Source: Dicaeum eximium
Taxonomy: Eukaryota > Chordata > Aves > Passeriformes > Dicaeidae
Length of the DNA stretch: 64,000 nucleotides
Assembly: GCA_013396995.1 (NCBI GenBank)
Contig: VWZP01005240.1
Location: 2,316,739 to 2,380,738, forward strand
Direction of reading: 5' to 3'
Below the pieces are notes generated by a model. That model was not told the origin of the DNA, ran no database searches, and saw nothing but the letters and a program-made list of their open reading frames with translations. Positions within the stretch are counted from its first letter, which is position 1; the number at the start of each line of letters is the position of its first letter. Position numbers and translations under genes: made by a program. Positions 37,713 to 50,519 of the stretch are shown piece after piece.

Positions 37713-39419
37713 AAATGAAGCTGTGTTAATCAAGAAGGAGTTAAATTACTTGATTCAAAACCCAGAATACTGAGCACAATGAGATGAAGAAAACAGGCAG
37801 TTATAGAGGCACAGCTGATGTCTCTCCTCACAGACATGCAATGCCTGACTCCAGTGGAGCTGTTTGTGAGAGAGCAGCGGGGTTTAGACACATCGCCACA
37901 TCTTAGAGTGTGGTAGATTGAGGCAGCTCCATCCAAGTCAGGCACTGCACAACTGCAAGGTGAGACAACACTTTCCTGCCACCTGCATGATTAAGAGAGG
38001 GCCACCCTGTGAGTGCTGAAGTCCTAATCTAACACTAATCTCAGCAGAGGTGCTGGCAAGTGTGGAAGTCATGGAGTGTATGGAAAAGGAATACATAACT
38101 GCTAATTGCTGTCTTACTGACTGTCTTAGGGTGCTATAGCTGTGCAGAAATTTAAGCAAGACATTCAAACTTGTCAAAGAAGTTTGCTTCATGCACAGTT
38201 AGAATGGCTAATACAGAGATTGATTCTGCTGCCCAATAATTGGGGTTTCTAATGATTTTAAAGGGAAAATAAACATCCATTATTGCAAAATTATGTTTGA
38301 GTGGTTTGATGGAATTTTGTTTCTCGTTTAGGTGTAACAAAAAAAAAAATTAAGGGTAAAAAGAGTAATGAGTCTTGATATAAGTTTGAGTAAAGTGTTT
38401 GAGACAGCAAATAATACTTGTGTATTTTTCTATTAACAAATTTGATTGTGTCAGGTTTAGGAAGGGAACAAGATATAAAATAAGCCATGAAATAAAATAT
38501 AAAAATATATTGAAAAGGTTTTTAGAGCATTTGTCAGTAAGGTTTCCTGTATATGAATTCAATATCTTTCTCTCTGATTATCTTTAGGTAAAAAGAAAAA
38601 TTATTTTGGTTTTTAGCAATTAAAAAAGCTAACTCTCTTTCTCATTTTCTATTTAACTAAATCTTTGACGTTATATAATAGTGGTAATCTGGCTGGTCAA
38701 AGTTAAGCTAAAGGATACAGGTGTAATTTAGCTCAACTGAAAAGTAGTGTAAATGTGAAAATCATGAAATTCTATTGATACAACTTTATTAAAACTATAA
38801 TGTATCTCAGTGAACAAGGAAGCACATATAACATGAAATCTTGTGCAACACCTGCATATTCATTTAATCAAAGGTTGAGAAAGTTTATTTTCCTTTATCA
38901 CTCAAATAGTGTAGAAGTATTTATTTTATCATGGTACTATTAAAATTAGCTAAGAAACTACCTGTATTCCTTCTCATAGTATTTTCCTTAATGCAATTGC
39001 TTCCCTCTTTCATGGATTTATTGTTTTTAAAACATGAATATAAAGATCTGGCTTCTGAATAAAAAAAACAAACCAAATTTCAGAATCATCTTTCACCCAC
39101 CTACAGGGAGGAGGGGGAAGAAATAAACCTCAGTATGTGCTTTCTGACATGTGCAGTGTTTTCTGAGAGCTGCAACCCGTGACAGCAGCCTGTGTGTACA
39201 CACAGCACTGAGGCAGAGAAGCATTATGCAAACCAGGTGGCAAGGTGCTGTACCTGGCATCTGCTGGGACTAAGCCACTGAGGTCAAATCTGCTTCTGTA
39301 TGGCTTGGTACCTGATTAAACCTGGAGTTTAGACACCACCCAAAAAGCCTGCTGAGCTCTTTGATTTTGTCAAACAGAAATTAGTCAAGGGTAGCACCAG
39401 TGCCCCCCCAACAACTCCC
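37713..39419. other. unique AT-rich stretch
   Basis: No gene or transposon is recognised. The region 38300-38700 is especially AT-rich with short homopolymers. Overlapping minus-strand frames there reflect composition. Confidence 0.45.
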
Positions 39420-39570
39420 CCAGCTGATACCCACATTTGCTTCTACGATGTCACTTAAAACAGCAATTGACAGCTCTTTGTAAATAAATAATGGAAATAC
39501 TACAAAGACTTGCCAAGAGTCAGCTGCCACTGTCAACTAATTCTGAAAGGAGGAGTGGGAGACCTGCAAA
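39420..39570. promoter_or_regulatory. candidate conserved non-coding element
   Basis: A compact repeat-free block with ACGATGTCACTTAAAACAGC, GCAATTGACAG (TGACAG, TALE/MEIS-type core), TAAATAAATAATGG and GAGTCAGCTGCCACTGTCAA (CAGCTG E-box next to a second TGTCA core). Mixed E-box, TALE and forkhead-like words in a short span suggest an enhancer. This is inference from motif texture only. Confidence 0.2.
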
Positions 39571-39829
39571 ATGCGTTGAGATGTAAAAAGTTAAATCCTA
39601 GAAAAGAGAGCTCAACCTAGCGAAGTTTAGAGGGGATTTGACCCCAATTTACAGACATATGTGAGAGGAGAAGCCTCTCATTCTTGACAGCACTTTGCTT
39701 TAGCAGATAAGCTGAAAGTTGGATAAAATGAAAATAAACAAACCTTAAAATGAAAACGTGTGCACATTTTTCACACTAGTCTAATACTGTAACAGATTTT
39801 GAAGTATGTGACAGATCACCCAGCACCTG

Positions 39830-40190
39830 AATCTTTTAAATCTAAGTTGCCTGTCTTCCTATGAGATGTGAAGTCTTTTAAGTGCATTGCCATTAGGCAG
39901 GACTCAGGATTTGTTGAAAAGAACTTTATGCCAAGTCTTTATGAGCTTTTAACCAAGTGATAATAATGTTTCTCTGCAGCACTAACATCTATAAATGCAA
40001 TTGCTGCTCTGATTAAATCAACCACAACTTTCACCACGCTTTTAGCTGGAAAAAGATTTTATTTCACAAACACATAAATGCTTGAAGTTTGTGCTTTCTG
40101 CCCAAATAACTTAATCTTGCCTAACTATATTCAGTGATTGCTTATCTACCAAATAACCAAGTGATGCTGGTGATGCCTCCTAACCATGAT
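39830..40190. promoter_or_regulatory. candidate conserved enhancer block
   Basis: This block is rich in ordered words such as AAGTGCATTGCCATTAGGCA, GAGCTTTTAACCAAGTGATA, ATAAATGCAATTGCTGC, CTGATTAAATCAACCACAAC (RUNX-type ACCACA adjoining a TAAT core) and CAAATAACTTAATC. It lacks homopolymers and repeat similarity, unlike surrounding DNA. Together with 39420-39570 it may form one regulatory cluster. Conservation cannot be tested here. Confidence 0.25.
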
Positions 40191-40739
40191 AGAAGTTGAT
40201 TGACTGTATGTGCTGCCCATTACAACTAATTCCTTTTACATGAGATTACCATCTTCCTCTCACTCTCCTAAGATATATGTCAAGACATTTCTGGAGTGAG
40301 TGTGGTTCATTGGACCTTGTATAAATAATTTATAATGGAATAAATTTTATCTCAAAACATTTGAAATTATGGTACTATTAAAAATGGAGCATGCCCATTA
40401 GGTTTACTGTCTTTCTGGTAACTTAATTTGAGATCCAGCTAAATCTTTGAGATTAAAAACTTCCCATTACTTGGTTTGCTCTTGATTTTTATCTCTCTGT
40501 CCATATCATTTGCTGTCCTGTGAAGTTTTGAAGGAGCTTTTATAGAATAAAATAGCTCTTGAAAGCAAAAGTGAATGCTTGAAATAATAGACTAAAATAT
40601 GCATTTCTGTAGGTACTAGCTAGTAAAAATGTGAAGGAACATAATTTAAAAATGCAGAGTGTTTGTGAATGGAATCTTTTCTACCAGTAAGACTGCTATT
40701 ACTGGCAATTAGATTAACAAAGCTATTGACTGATTACAT
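40191..40739. other. unique AT-rich stretch
   Basis: No feature is recognised between two candidate regulatory blocks. Confidence 0.4.
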
Positions 40740-40990
40740 AAAAGGTTGCATTTTTTTTCTGCCCCTGATAACCAGGTACATGATGGATTAGGCAGGCATG
40801 CACAAAGCACGATGGATGCATCATTAATCTTTGGGTCTAATGGGGTTATTAGTACTGTGTCAGCAGATCAAACTCACACATCCATCTGCCTATCTGAACA
40901 GATTACATGCTCTACAGCACTCAAGAGACAGAAAACTGATACCAACTGATAGGCCATCAAGACATACATTAAAGACATACTGGCATAATT
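40740..40990. promoter_or_regulatory. candidate conserved non-coding element
   Basis: The block contains GATGGATTAGGCAGGCATGC, CACGATGGATGCATCATTAA, CTAATGGGGTTATTAGTACT and AACAGATTACATGC. GGATTA (bicoid/OTX-class core) occurs once, and CATCATTAATC and TTATTAG are homeodomain-type. A near-palindromic GATGGATGCATCATT lies at the centre. The texture resembles forebrain or midbrain enhancers that use OTX sites, but this is inference from motifs. Confidence 0.25.
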
Positions 40991-43900
40991 CTCTCACTGC
41001 CACTTCAGTTATGTTAGTCTGTAGATCTATTTTTTCACAGACTTGAGATGAGTAGAGTTAAAAATGAAAAAATCCTTAAAACCATTAAGTCTATTCTTTC
41101 TATGATTAAAAAAATATATTTTTTAATTATTTTGAGGAAAAATAATTCTTAGAGGAAGTTTTTTCAGAGTTATAATGAGAGGCATCACAGATATACCATA
41201 TAACCAATATGAATTCAATGCCTGGAAATATGGAATGATTTTAGGGTAAGCAAACAAAAGGGAGATGTTTGTGCATTTCATGACCCATATTTTTTTATGT
41301 CTAAGTCATAGAGGTGATTACTACACTTCACAGGAAAATTTACACATTTTAGTTTGATATTTTACAATCTTTCCTGTTCAGCATGCCATGTAAATAAAAA
41401 AAAAAAAAAGTTTATTGCTTTCAGATTCAAAATACTGTTGGGAAATTATATTGAAAACACACAGTTTTTGCATGTCTTTCAGAAGAGATGGGGTATGAAT
41501 TTGAGGTACAAGACCACACATGAATGCCCGAGCTAGTCTGGTTTAACAATGTTAGCAGTGCTCCCTGGGCAGTGTGCCATAACATGTAATCATTTTGCTT
41601 CCAGTTAGGCAAGCTGGCTTAAGCTGGGCTTGGAGTGGTAACTCACACTTCTATATATGGCACAGCAATGCTTTACATGGAAACTGCTACATGTTGGAAG
41701 GGTAGGAAGGAGGAAAAAGCATACAAGTAAGATTAGAGACAAGGAAGCCACAATGTCAAGCCTTTTGAATATAGGGTGAAAGAGCTGACCAGAAGACTAA
41801 GTGGAAAGCAAAGTTTATTAGCAGTGGGGTGGTGTTATTCTCCTAATTTTGATATAAAATCAGAGTATGAGACATTTTTATTTGAAACTTAATTTTTGTT
41901 CTTCTTAAAAACTAAATTGATAGCTGATCTGACATTCATTTCATTCTCCTAATGAGAAAGTAATAAATTGTATGTACTCTGTAGATACTCATTCTATGTC
42001 AAGGATTACAGACATCTATTCATACTTTTTTGGGTGGTATTTTATTTTGGAGGACAAATTTGTACCTTCTTAATGTTCTCAGTGGTGTCATGCTGAAATT
42101 ATTGTTCACATAGTGTTTATTTCTTACTGGCCCATTTTAATAACCTATAATGACTTTAAGTGTTTTTCTTTCATTTTAGTAAGTGTGATGAAAGAACATT
42201 ATCTTAGGTCTGGTATTTTGGTCTTCTGGATTAGATGTTCAGTATAAAATTGGTGAAGATGAATGACCTCTAACTTATATAGATGCTTCCTAAGTTCTGC
42301 AAATTAGTCTAGATGAGATTTGGTTAATACTAAATAATACATTAATACTAAAGATTACCACCCTATTTACTCTTCCTTTATTTTTTACTTCTTTACTTTT
42401 TTATATTTACAAGTCAATTTCAATACCATGGACAATCTGATTCTGAATTTTTACTTCAATATACTGTATGTGACAATATACCACCACTCTAAATAATTTT
42501 CTAGGCTTCCTTAAATATTTTGAATTGTGTAGGGGTTAGTCTCTCTCCTGATATTTCTTTAAATGAACTTCACTGTACTAAGTGAGGAAATGATCACTTC
42601 ATATTTCCCAAGCAACCAGCCTTTACCTCCACAAAAAAAAAAAAAAATACCTTCTTTGCTGCTGTTTGAAAGCCCTTTGCAAACATTAAAGTTCAAACAG
42701 CTCTGTGTGAGAGAGATAAGTGCTGGACTATAATCAACTCCATTACCTATAAAGCTTTACTGTTCAACTTTACGTAGAATTTCTACAAGCCCTTTTATAT
42801 TTTCTTTCTGACCCAATGGAGAACTCAAGTCAGATATGATTTTTTCTCCTGCTCCAATCCCATTGCAGTTATTAGCTTTCTATTTTGTTTCTCTTCTCAA
42901 AAAATTACTAGTGAAATATATTGTGCATTGAAAACTGCAAGTATGGATTGAGCAAAATTATACATGAAAATTCCAAATTTGAGGAAATTAAAAGAAATCT
43001 GAAACCTCCAACACTTAGTGTTCCACTTTGACATTTTGAAAGTGAACTTTAAAAACTAGTTTTATTTTTGAAAATTCAACTACTTTTAAGAACAATACAC
43101 TGGAAATTAAACACCACTCTAAATAATACCTATTATTTTAAATTCTTCTTACTATCATAAACATGATCCTTTCACATCCAAATGAAGGTAGGCAAGGGGA
43201 AAAAGGTCATCTCTGTACATCTGTAATATAGTACAGCATGTCATAGTACAGAAAAATAAGCTGTGTCCACTTGGCTAACCTCTGATCATTTCCTTCTTTT
43301 GAACTGGACTCACTGCTGAAGGGTTCCTGATCTTTATCACTGGAATTCATTTGCATGAACTCTGTGTCTACTCAGTAATAGGATCAGCAAATCATAAATG
43401 TTTCCTCTTACAAGTTATTTCTCTGTCTTTTCTAATGATCGAGGCATATATGAACAGAAGAGCTCCTGGTTCCTCATTATAGTCATCTAATTCTTTCTTC
43501 TACTTCCTGAATTGACATTTTAAAAATAAAGAACTTTCTGCTTTCTCACTCATTTTAGGAGCATTAGGCTAATCAAATTCCTTTCACACCTACTTGTGGC
43601 ACAACCTTCAGATGTACAGAGAAGTTCCCAGCCTCCTGCTCTGGGTTCCAGTCAGGTGATGAAAGGGCTTTGCTTTTATTTTTATCCTTCCTGATCCTGA
43701 AGTCTAGCCTGTATACGCACATGTTTCTTGTTTTGACTCTCATGTGGTGTTTCCATATTTTTCCTGTCTTTTTTCATTAATCTGGAGAATAGGAAATACA
43801 TCTTGTTTACTGGTATGTGTGCAGAGGTTTTGCTCTTTTCCTTTATCCATTGCTATTTCCTCATGCTAAGTTACTTTTGCCATGACTGAAGTAAATTCTG

Positions 43901-46128
43901 ACACATGCAAAGAGAGAAATAGTTGTGTTTTTATCTATTCCAATGAAAATGAGCTGAGCTGGAAAAACTGCCAAATGTTTTTTTCCTGTTTTGTCACATT
44001 CTCCCCTCATGCTTCCAACTCAATAGCATTTCTCTTAGACTTTAGCATCTAAGAGAATTTGGGAGCGCCCAATGGAGGTGGCATTGGCCTGTAGTTCTGG
44101 CCTCTCAGAACTTCCCACATACAGCCTCTTGCATAATAAGTTCTCTGGGGGCCTAAATGCATGGCACTACATCTGCAACCAAAATTTGCCTGCAATCTCC
44201 TTATTAAAGGTGAAATGGAACAAAGACACATGACAAAATTTTGGAAGACTATCTGGGCCCCATGCCACGTTCCAGAATGGTTACATGCCCAAATCTCTCC
44301 TGTCCTCCATATGAATAACTATGGTGATGGGGTGAAGGACTGTGTTGTGAAGGTCGTGTTTCTGGTGATAGGTGGGGGCTAAACCCAATTCTGTGGACAG
44401 CATATTCTCCTGAATATGTTAATTGCCTTCAAAAAATATTGTGTCAGCACTCATTTGAAATCAGTGGACAGATTTCCATCACCCTTAGGGCTTTGCATAG
44501 TTCTGCATTATATACCTTGATTTGTAAATGTTGTATTAGACAGGAGATTTCAAACTGTGTGATTTATTTAAAACTAGGAGGTTTTTTCCTTAAATCTGTT
44601 TTTCTCTGTTGAAAGTGCCTATATTCTCACCCCTAAGAAGGATTGAGTAGTTTAGAGTCTACACATTATTAAGCACAGACTCATCTTAGTTTCATAAAAC
44701 ATTAAATAGTCTTCCAGATAAAACTGGTTTTGTTTCCCACATGTACCAAGCAGCTTGGTTCTCATAATAGTGAAAATCAAAATAAAATATGTGAAGTGTA
44801 ATGGAATCACTCATTTTATTTGTAGTGCTAATGTCATTTTTGGTTTAGTATTTTATTAACTATTGAAGATTCAGGAACAAAGGATGAATGATCCAGTAAG
44901 ACCTGTTAAGTAGCAGATGTGACTAAAGGATTGACACGTGCAATGCCAGTTAAAAAACAATGACATAGCTCACTGGGGAAAGCTGGGATAATGATGCAGA
45001 CCCAACCTATATTCAATCAACACTACTTTCAGCAAAATGTGGTGTGAAGCCAATGGGACATTTGTCTGTGCTAGAAATACAAGAACCGTCCCAGAATAAC
45101 TTGCATGGTCCTAAGCCAATCACAGATTGTTGGAAATAAGACTTCTGATCAACATTTCATTCACTGTAATAATCTAGCAACTTTCATTTGTGTTTTGTCC
45201 CTCTAAAACCAGTGAGGTGATTATAACTTGGTTAACTGAAGCAGGTGAAAGCTGTTTCTGCAGCTCAGCAACTGAGGAGACTGCCCCCAAATTGCCAAAG
45301 TGTGTAAGTTTGTGAATAGACCCATTAAGTTCACTGATATTGTTCATCTGCCAGATATTTAGGGAAGCAATTCCTTCTTGGCACAAACCTTGCCCATGTA
45401 TGCATTTCCAGATTCTCAGCTAGCCCCCACTTTACTTCCCAACCTGCTCCAGTGCACTCAAGCAAGAAAAGCTATTATTGTGTCCTAAATGTTCAGAGCT
45501 TACTTCAAAACTGAATTTTCTCATAATCTGAGATAAAAATGTGTCTGCTGCCAGATGCTAATTGCATTTAGTAGTGTAGCAAGAAGAGTCAGACTGCAGT
45601 GGCATGGACAAGGAGGGGCATATAAGAAATTTTGTGGGCTGGCATTGTTATTCAGTGGTGCTCCAAACAAGGTGCTTTCATTCTTCTTCCCAAAGAAAGT
45701 TTGTGCTATTTTAACAAGTCTTTGACTGGAACAAAAGAGGATCAAAGTGGGAAATTCAAAGGCAATTCAGTAGGCAAAAGGGTAGCTATCTTATTCAAGT
45801 TATCAAAACCTGAAGAAATTTCCAATTTTGCACTAAAGACCCAATATAAAACTCACAGAAATCCATCATAATCTTTCCACTCACTTATGTAGCTTTGAAC
45901 GAAGCTTTTCTCACACCTTTTAAAGTCATTTTTGTACCTTCTTTGCCCACCTTTAATTCAGCTGTGATATGATGTCCATTACAACTAGCATCAATCCGAA
46001 AGTGTAATTGCCCTACTGTGGAAAATTGGTAGAAGAGATTAATTAACATCTTCATATCTCATCTTCTATATAATGACTTTGTCATAACTGAAATTGTCCT
46101 TCTCTTATCATATTGTCATTTTCTCCAG
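40991..46128. other. long unique AT-rich stretch
   Basis: No gene or repeat family is assigned over about 5 kb. A-runs lie at about 41397-41409 and 42631-42646. The segment 44040-44400 is noticeably less AT-rich, and overlapping frames on both strands (73 and 60 codons) suggest a possible very old, unrecognised retroposed or transposon fragment. I cannot name it. Confidence 0.4.
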
Positions 46129-46166
46129 ATTTTAACTTGGTGCTACACTTGAAAAGGTCAATTATG
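46129..46166 (+). other. candidate short exon, 38 nt
   Basis: A pyrimidine-rich acceptor (tattgtcattttctccag, ending at 46128) precedes 38 bases followed by a strong donor, ATG|GTAAGT, at 46167. One frame is open for 12 codons (FNLVLHLKRSIM). It is too short for coding evidence. The support is the paired splice signals only. Confidence 0.15.
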
Positions 46167-46539
46167 GTAAGTTCAAAAAAATACATGAAAGTGAAGATGA
46201 ACAACTGACATTTAACCTAAGTGATGATGCTCTGCTTTTTAACTGTGAGTTAGATTAATTTAAAACCAATTTGGATCCATTCTTTGCTTCATTGCCTGTG
46301 CAGTGAAACTCCAAAAATTTGACCCAAGAGAATATAATTCAAAATGGAATAGATGCTTAGTAGATATATATGTCTTGCTCTCATAAATTCTCTAAAGTAC
46401 TGAGCAAATGCAAATAAATTAATGGAGTATTTTTTTTTTCTTTTTCCCGGTTTTTTAAATAGTTCTTTTGTTACTGTGTGATATTTCTACCCACAAAGTA
46501 ATGTTTCCTGAAGAACACCTCTCTTTGATTTACTGACTT
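46167..46539. other. unique AT-rich stretch
   Basis: No feature is recognised. A T-run lies at about 46431-46445. Confidence 0.4.
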
Positions 46540-46740
46540 TGCTTTGGCAGGTGTTTGCTTCCATGACAATCTACTGCTGCAGGTGCTGGTAATGAGTAAA
46601 CTCCTTTTAGTAACACTGTGACATGTTTTAATTGATCCTGAGCTGGAATGACAGAACTATAACTCTGTTTTATTCACCGATGATCTGTTTAATACTTTAT
46701 TCTGACATCATTCACTGAAAGGGATATCCTTCCTAAAGTC
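46540..46740. promoter_or_regulatory. candidate conserved non-coding element
   Basis: A repeat-free block with GCTTTGGCAGGTGTTTGCTT (CAGGTG E-box beside a forkhead-like TGTTTGC), a CTGCTGCAGGTGCTGGTAAT palindrome-bearing word, GTTTTAATTGATCCTGAGCT, and TTCACCGATGATCTGTTTAA with a retained CpG. The texture is enhancer-like. Pure inference. Confidence 0.25.
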
Positions 46741-49700
46741 AACCAAGCGATTTGCACAATAAGGGAATGTTTGAATTGAGAAGGTACCTCAAGTTTATGT
46801 ATATTTTTTTCTTACATGCCTTTCTGTGGACTACAGTGATCCACGCTTTTTTCATTGTGGCTATCTGGAAAATAAATGAGAAATGAGAGTGATAACTTCC
46901 TAGGGTTTGTCTTTTTTGACCTCCCCAGTCCCTTTTCTTCTCAACTCTCTGGCCTTACTTAGCTGCCTCACTGCACTTACTGCTTGTCCTACACCTTCAA
47001 ACAAAAGTCCTTTGGCTTCTCCTTACTGTGTTCCTGTATCTTTCAGCAATTCCCAATGTAGTGCTTCTCTTCTAAATGGTACAAATCCTACAGGAACACT
47101 TCCTAAGGCATTGATATTTCCTCATTGAGTCAATTTGGGTTTGGGTCACTCCTCTTAGAGCTACTGAACACACGTGGTCATCACCCCCCATTAGGGAAAA
47201 CTTCTGTGTGATCAGGCTCACCAGGTGACCTGATCAGCCTGACCTCCTCCATGCTTGCAGCATTATAAAGGATACTACATGCACCCACCTATCAGCAGCA
47301 AAGCTTGCCAGCTTTGAACAGCAGTCTGAACACCAAACCTCAGGTGTGCGCTTCTCCATATAATGAATTTGTCAGCTGGCACTTACAAACAAGGACAGGA
47401 TATTCAGCCATGTTCCCACACTAATAAAAAACAAAACCTCTTTTTTACACAAATATAAACTGATTATTTTCTCACAGTTTGACAGTATATCCAGCTTTTA
47501 TTCACAGATGTATGGAGGTATTTTGAGTCCCATCAACTGTCTTAGTCATTCCCCCAATAGGAAAATGACTATATGACAAGGACAATAGCATGGCTTCGTT
47601 CAGTTCTTTTCTATGATATTTTCTGGATTCCTTTTATTTCTTTGTTTATTTATTCATACCTATGTCTCCTAAGTATCTTCCAGCAGCTACCATAATTTTC
47701 CAGCCACCTACATAATTTTAAACTTTGCTTCAATTGCAGAGCATTATGTATCATTCAGAGATGCAGCACTCTTTTACAGAATGACCTGCAGTCTCACCTG
47801 TGGTAGATTTACTGTGTGCATGCAAGTTCAAGTTCTCCATCGTAAGACATTTATGTAACAAATACTCGAAATTACTCAAATGGAGTTGTTCCATCTTCTG
47901 TGTGCAGAGTTTATGTCCTGATATTCTTTTAAAAAATTACAGCTTACTCTCTTTTCTCAGATTATTTTTTTTCAGTGTCTAATTTTCCTCTCTATTTATC
48001 TGTGTACTAATGCACTCCAGGATCCTGTTCCCTACTCTTTTTTGTCTCATAGGAGGACTAGTTAAGTCTACAGTGTCACAGAGCAGCTAGTAGTATTTAG
48101 TGACCTCCTGCTCTATTAGATAGAAATTGATTTTCCTCTTCCAGGCAAGTGAAAAATCCATAATGTGCTCCATCAACTTGGTTTGTGCAGCAGCACTGGC
48201 AACTGAAGCTACAGGTGAAGACACAGCTCTTCAAACATCATAAATGACAGTATCTTTTCTCAACATCACAGTAAGCAGACTGCAGTAAGTATTTATCCAG
48301 AAGTTTGCAGTAAACCTGGTAAGGACCTGCTGGCTGACATTTGTCTGGCAATGTGTGTTGCTGAATTCCCCCAATTACATTTCACAACTGCAAAGTCTCC
48401 TATAAAAAGTTACATTATATGGCCACAAATAATGAAATCTGTTTTCAGGCCATTGCCCCCAAACTTAATTGGAGAAATACTATCCAAAGAGCAGTGCACA
48501 GTGGTGCTTCCATGGATAGAAAGCCAAAGCTGATACATTCTCATGGCAACAGCAATTTACCTACTCAGCCACAGAATTAAATCATAATAATCAGTATTTA
48601 TGACAGGTCTTTGCAAATACGTATTCAATAGAATAAGATCAAGTACTGCCACATCTTTGGGAATTTTCAATTTCTATCTGAACAGCAGTGCTTTTTGATC
48701 ACTCCTTCATTTTAGGGGTGCTGCTCCTGGGTTCAGGATGCATAATTTTACCTCTGTTTTCATCTGTGAGCCTGAAACATTGAAACTAGGATTAAGAATG
48801 ACCAAAAATAGCAACACTCAAGCATTACTATAATGCTTCCTTCTTTGAGCTTAATTTCATTTGCAGAAGCTCAAAAACAATTAGTAGCTGTGGAATATGT
48901 TCACTTAGATGCAATATAACATCCTTTTATGTGAGGAGAGGGAATGGAGTGGAAACTTGGTCACCATAGCTCACCTTGATAGGTGCCTAGCTGTACGAGG
49001 TTTTCAGACACCACAGTCTTGGCTGCATGTAAGAACCTGCAGAGAATAAAATCAAGCTAAAAAAGAAGTGGAAGTGGAGTATATAGACACATTAACACCA
49101 AGGGAAAACTTCTTTCGACAGTGTAGAGAACATATTTTCTGGGAACAATGTCCTCTTTGTTTTTATAGCTAGCTGGATGGAAATTTCCAGGCAGATATAC
49201 TCAAGGCAAAAGAAATTAAAAGAGACGTTCACATGATACCGAGGGAGGACAGTGAGCCAGAGTGCAGTCATAAAGCAAGTAGGAGTATTGTTTCAGCATA
49301 AGAAATTTCTTATTTTATCATAATTTCCAGTGCAAACAACATCCACCAGGATGTTTCTATCTCCATCCAGGAGACAGATAAGAGTATAGAGAATTGGTAA
49401 ATTGAGGTTCCAGTTCATCCAATCAGCTCTTTTCCAATCTAGATAGATGATACAGCCTCAAGACAATTAATGGTAGTGTATTTGCATGTAAAATGAGAAT
49501 ATGAATATCCCTCCTCTTTATCTCACTGAAGAGTTTTGAAACATCACATAAGCTGTAACTTTCAGGAAAGATAATAAGAACAAAATGTTATTAACATCCT
49601 ATCACTAGTTCTATTGTGTTTTCATTTTATCTGTTAATGACCATGGTTTCTAGAAATAAAAACTGTGACATTGTGGAAGTCAGGCTTCTCTTTAAGCAGG

Positions 49701-50519
49701 GCACAATTTGAAAGGACTGTAAGAATTGTCTTTTTCTGTGTGTTATGGCTTTGACACTCAGGTTTTCTGAAGAGGCAGAGGCCACTGGGGAGCCCTGCAG
49801 AGCTGGTAGTTCCTATGAGGGAGATCCAGCTCCATCCTTCTGGAATTGCACAGAGGCAACTATGCAAGCATGACTGGGGTGTTAAACAGTGGACAAAAGA
49901 GAGAGAGGGACTTGTGGCAGACACGAAATTCACAGACTCTCCTGCTTTTCAGTGCCCAACCTGTCACCTCCAAAGCTGCTCTTTAAAAAAGTGTGTGCTC
50001 ATGAATATACTTATGGAGATGAGTGTATATATGAGATACAGTAAGGATGGACTAATTATGTCCTCCCTCTATTTCAAAGGACATGTCTACAGTTAAACAA
50101 ACAACCAAAAAAAAAGTGTGTCTTTTACTATGTGAATTAGCTAAAAGAGGAAAATACTAACAAAGGAAAAGTTATTAGGATTTTGAAATGAGTTAAACTT
50201 TTAAATTTATGCCTGAAGCAATGACTTGAATTAAAAACATCAATTATTTTGTATCTGTTAAAACTGGCAAGAAAATCCCTACTGGATGGTACTACAATGA
50301 TTCATTTAGCCAGGCATTCCACCATGACGGTAGCAAAAAGAGCAGTTCATCAGCAAGGGGAAACATATGAGTCTGAATAGTTTTTCAAATCCATTCACCT
50401 GTTATTCCCAACTTCCACTGCCATTTTATTAAGCATGTCAGACAGTATATATTCCCTTTAGTATATGCTTATAAACCTGTTCAGTAGTTTGTTCAGAATC
50501 TTTTGAAACCACTCATTCT
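46741..50519. other. unique non-coding stretch
   Basis: No gene or transposon is recognised. A TATAAAGG word at about 47266 has some promoter-like spacing downstream but no supporting context. The 99- and 93-codon frames at 49634-50096 on opposite strands overlap and have no domain. Confidence 0.4.

Noticed and set aside
47260..47345. TATAAAGG with promoter-like downstream spacing
   Set aside because: No GC-rich promoter, initiator or open frame follows, and TATA words are frequent in AT-rich DNA.
49634..50096. Overlapping 99- and 93-codon frames on opposite strands
   Set aside because: Neither resembles a known protein, and mutual overlap suggests compositional openness.
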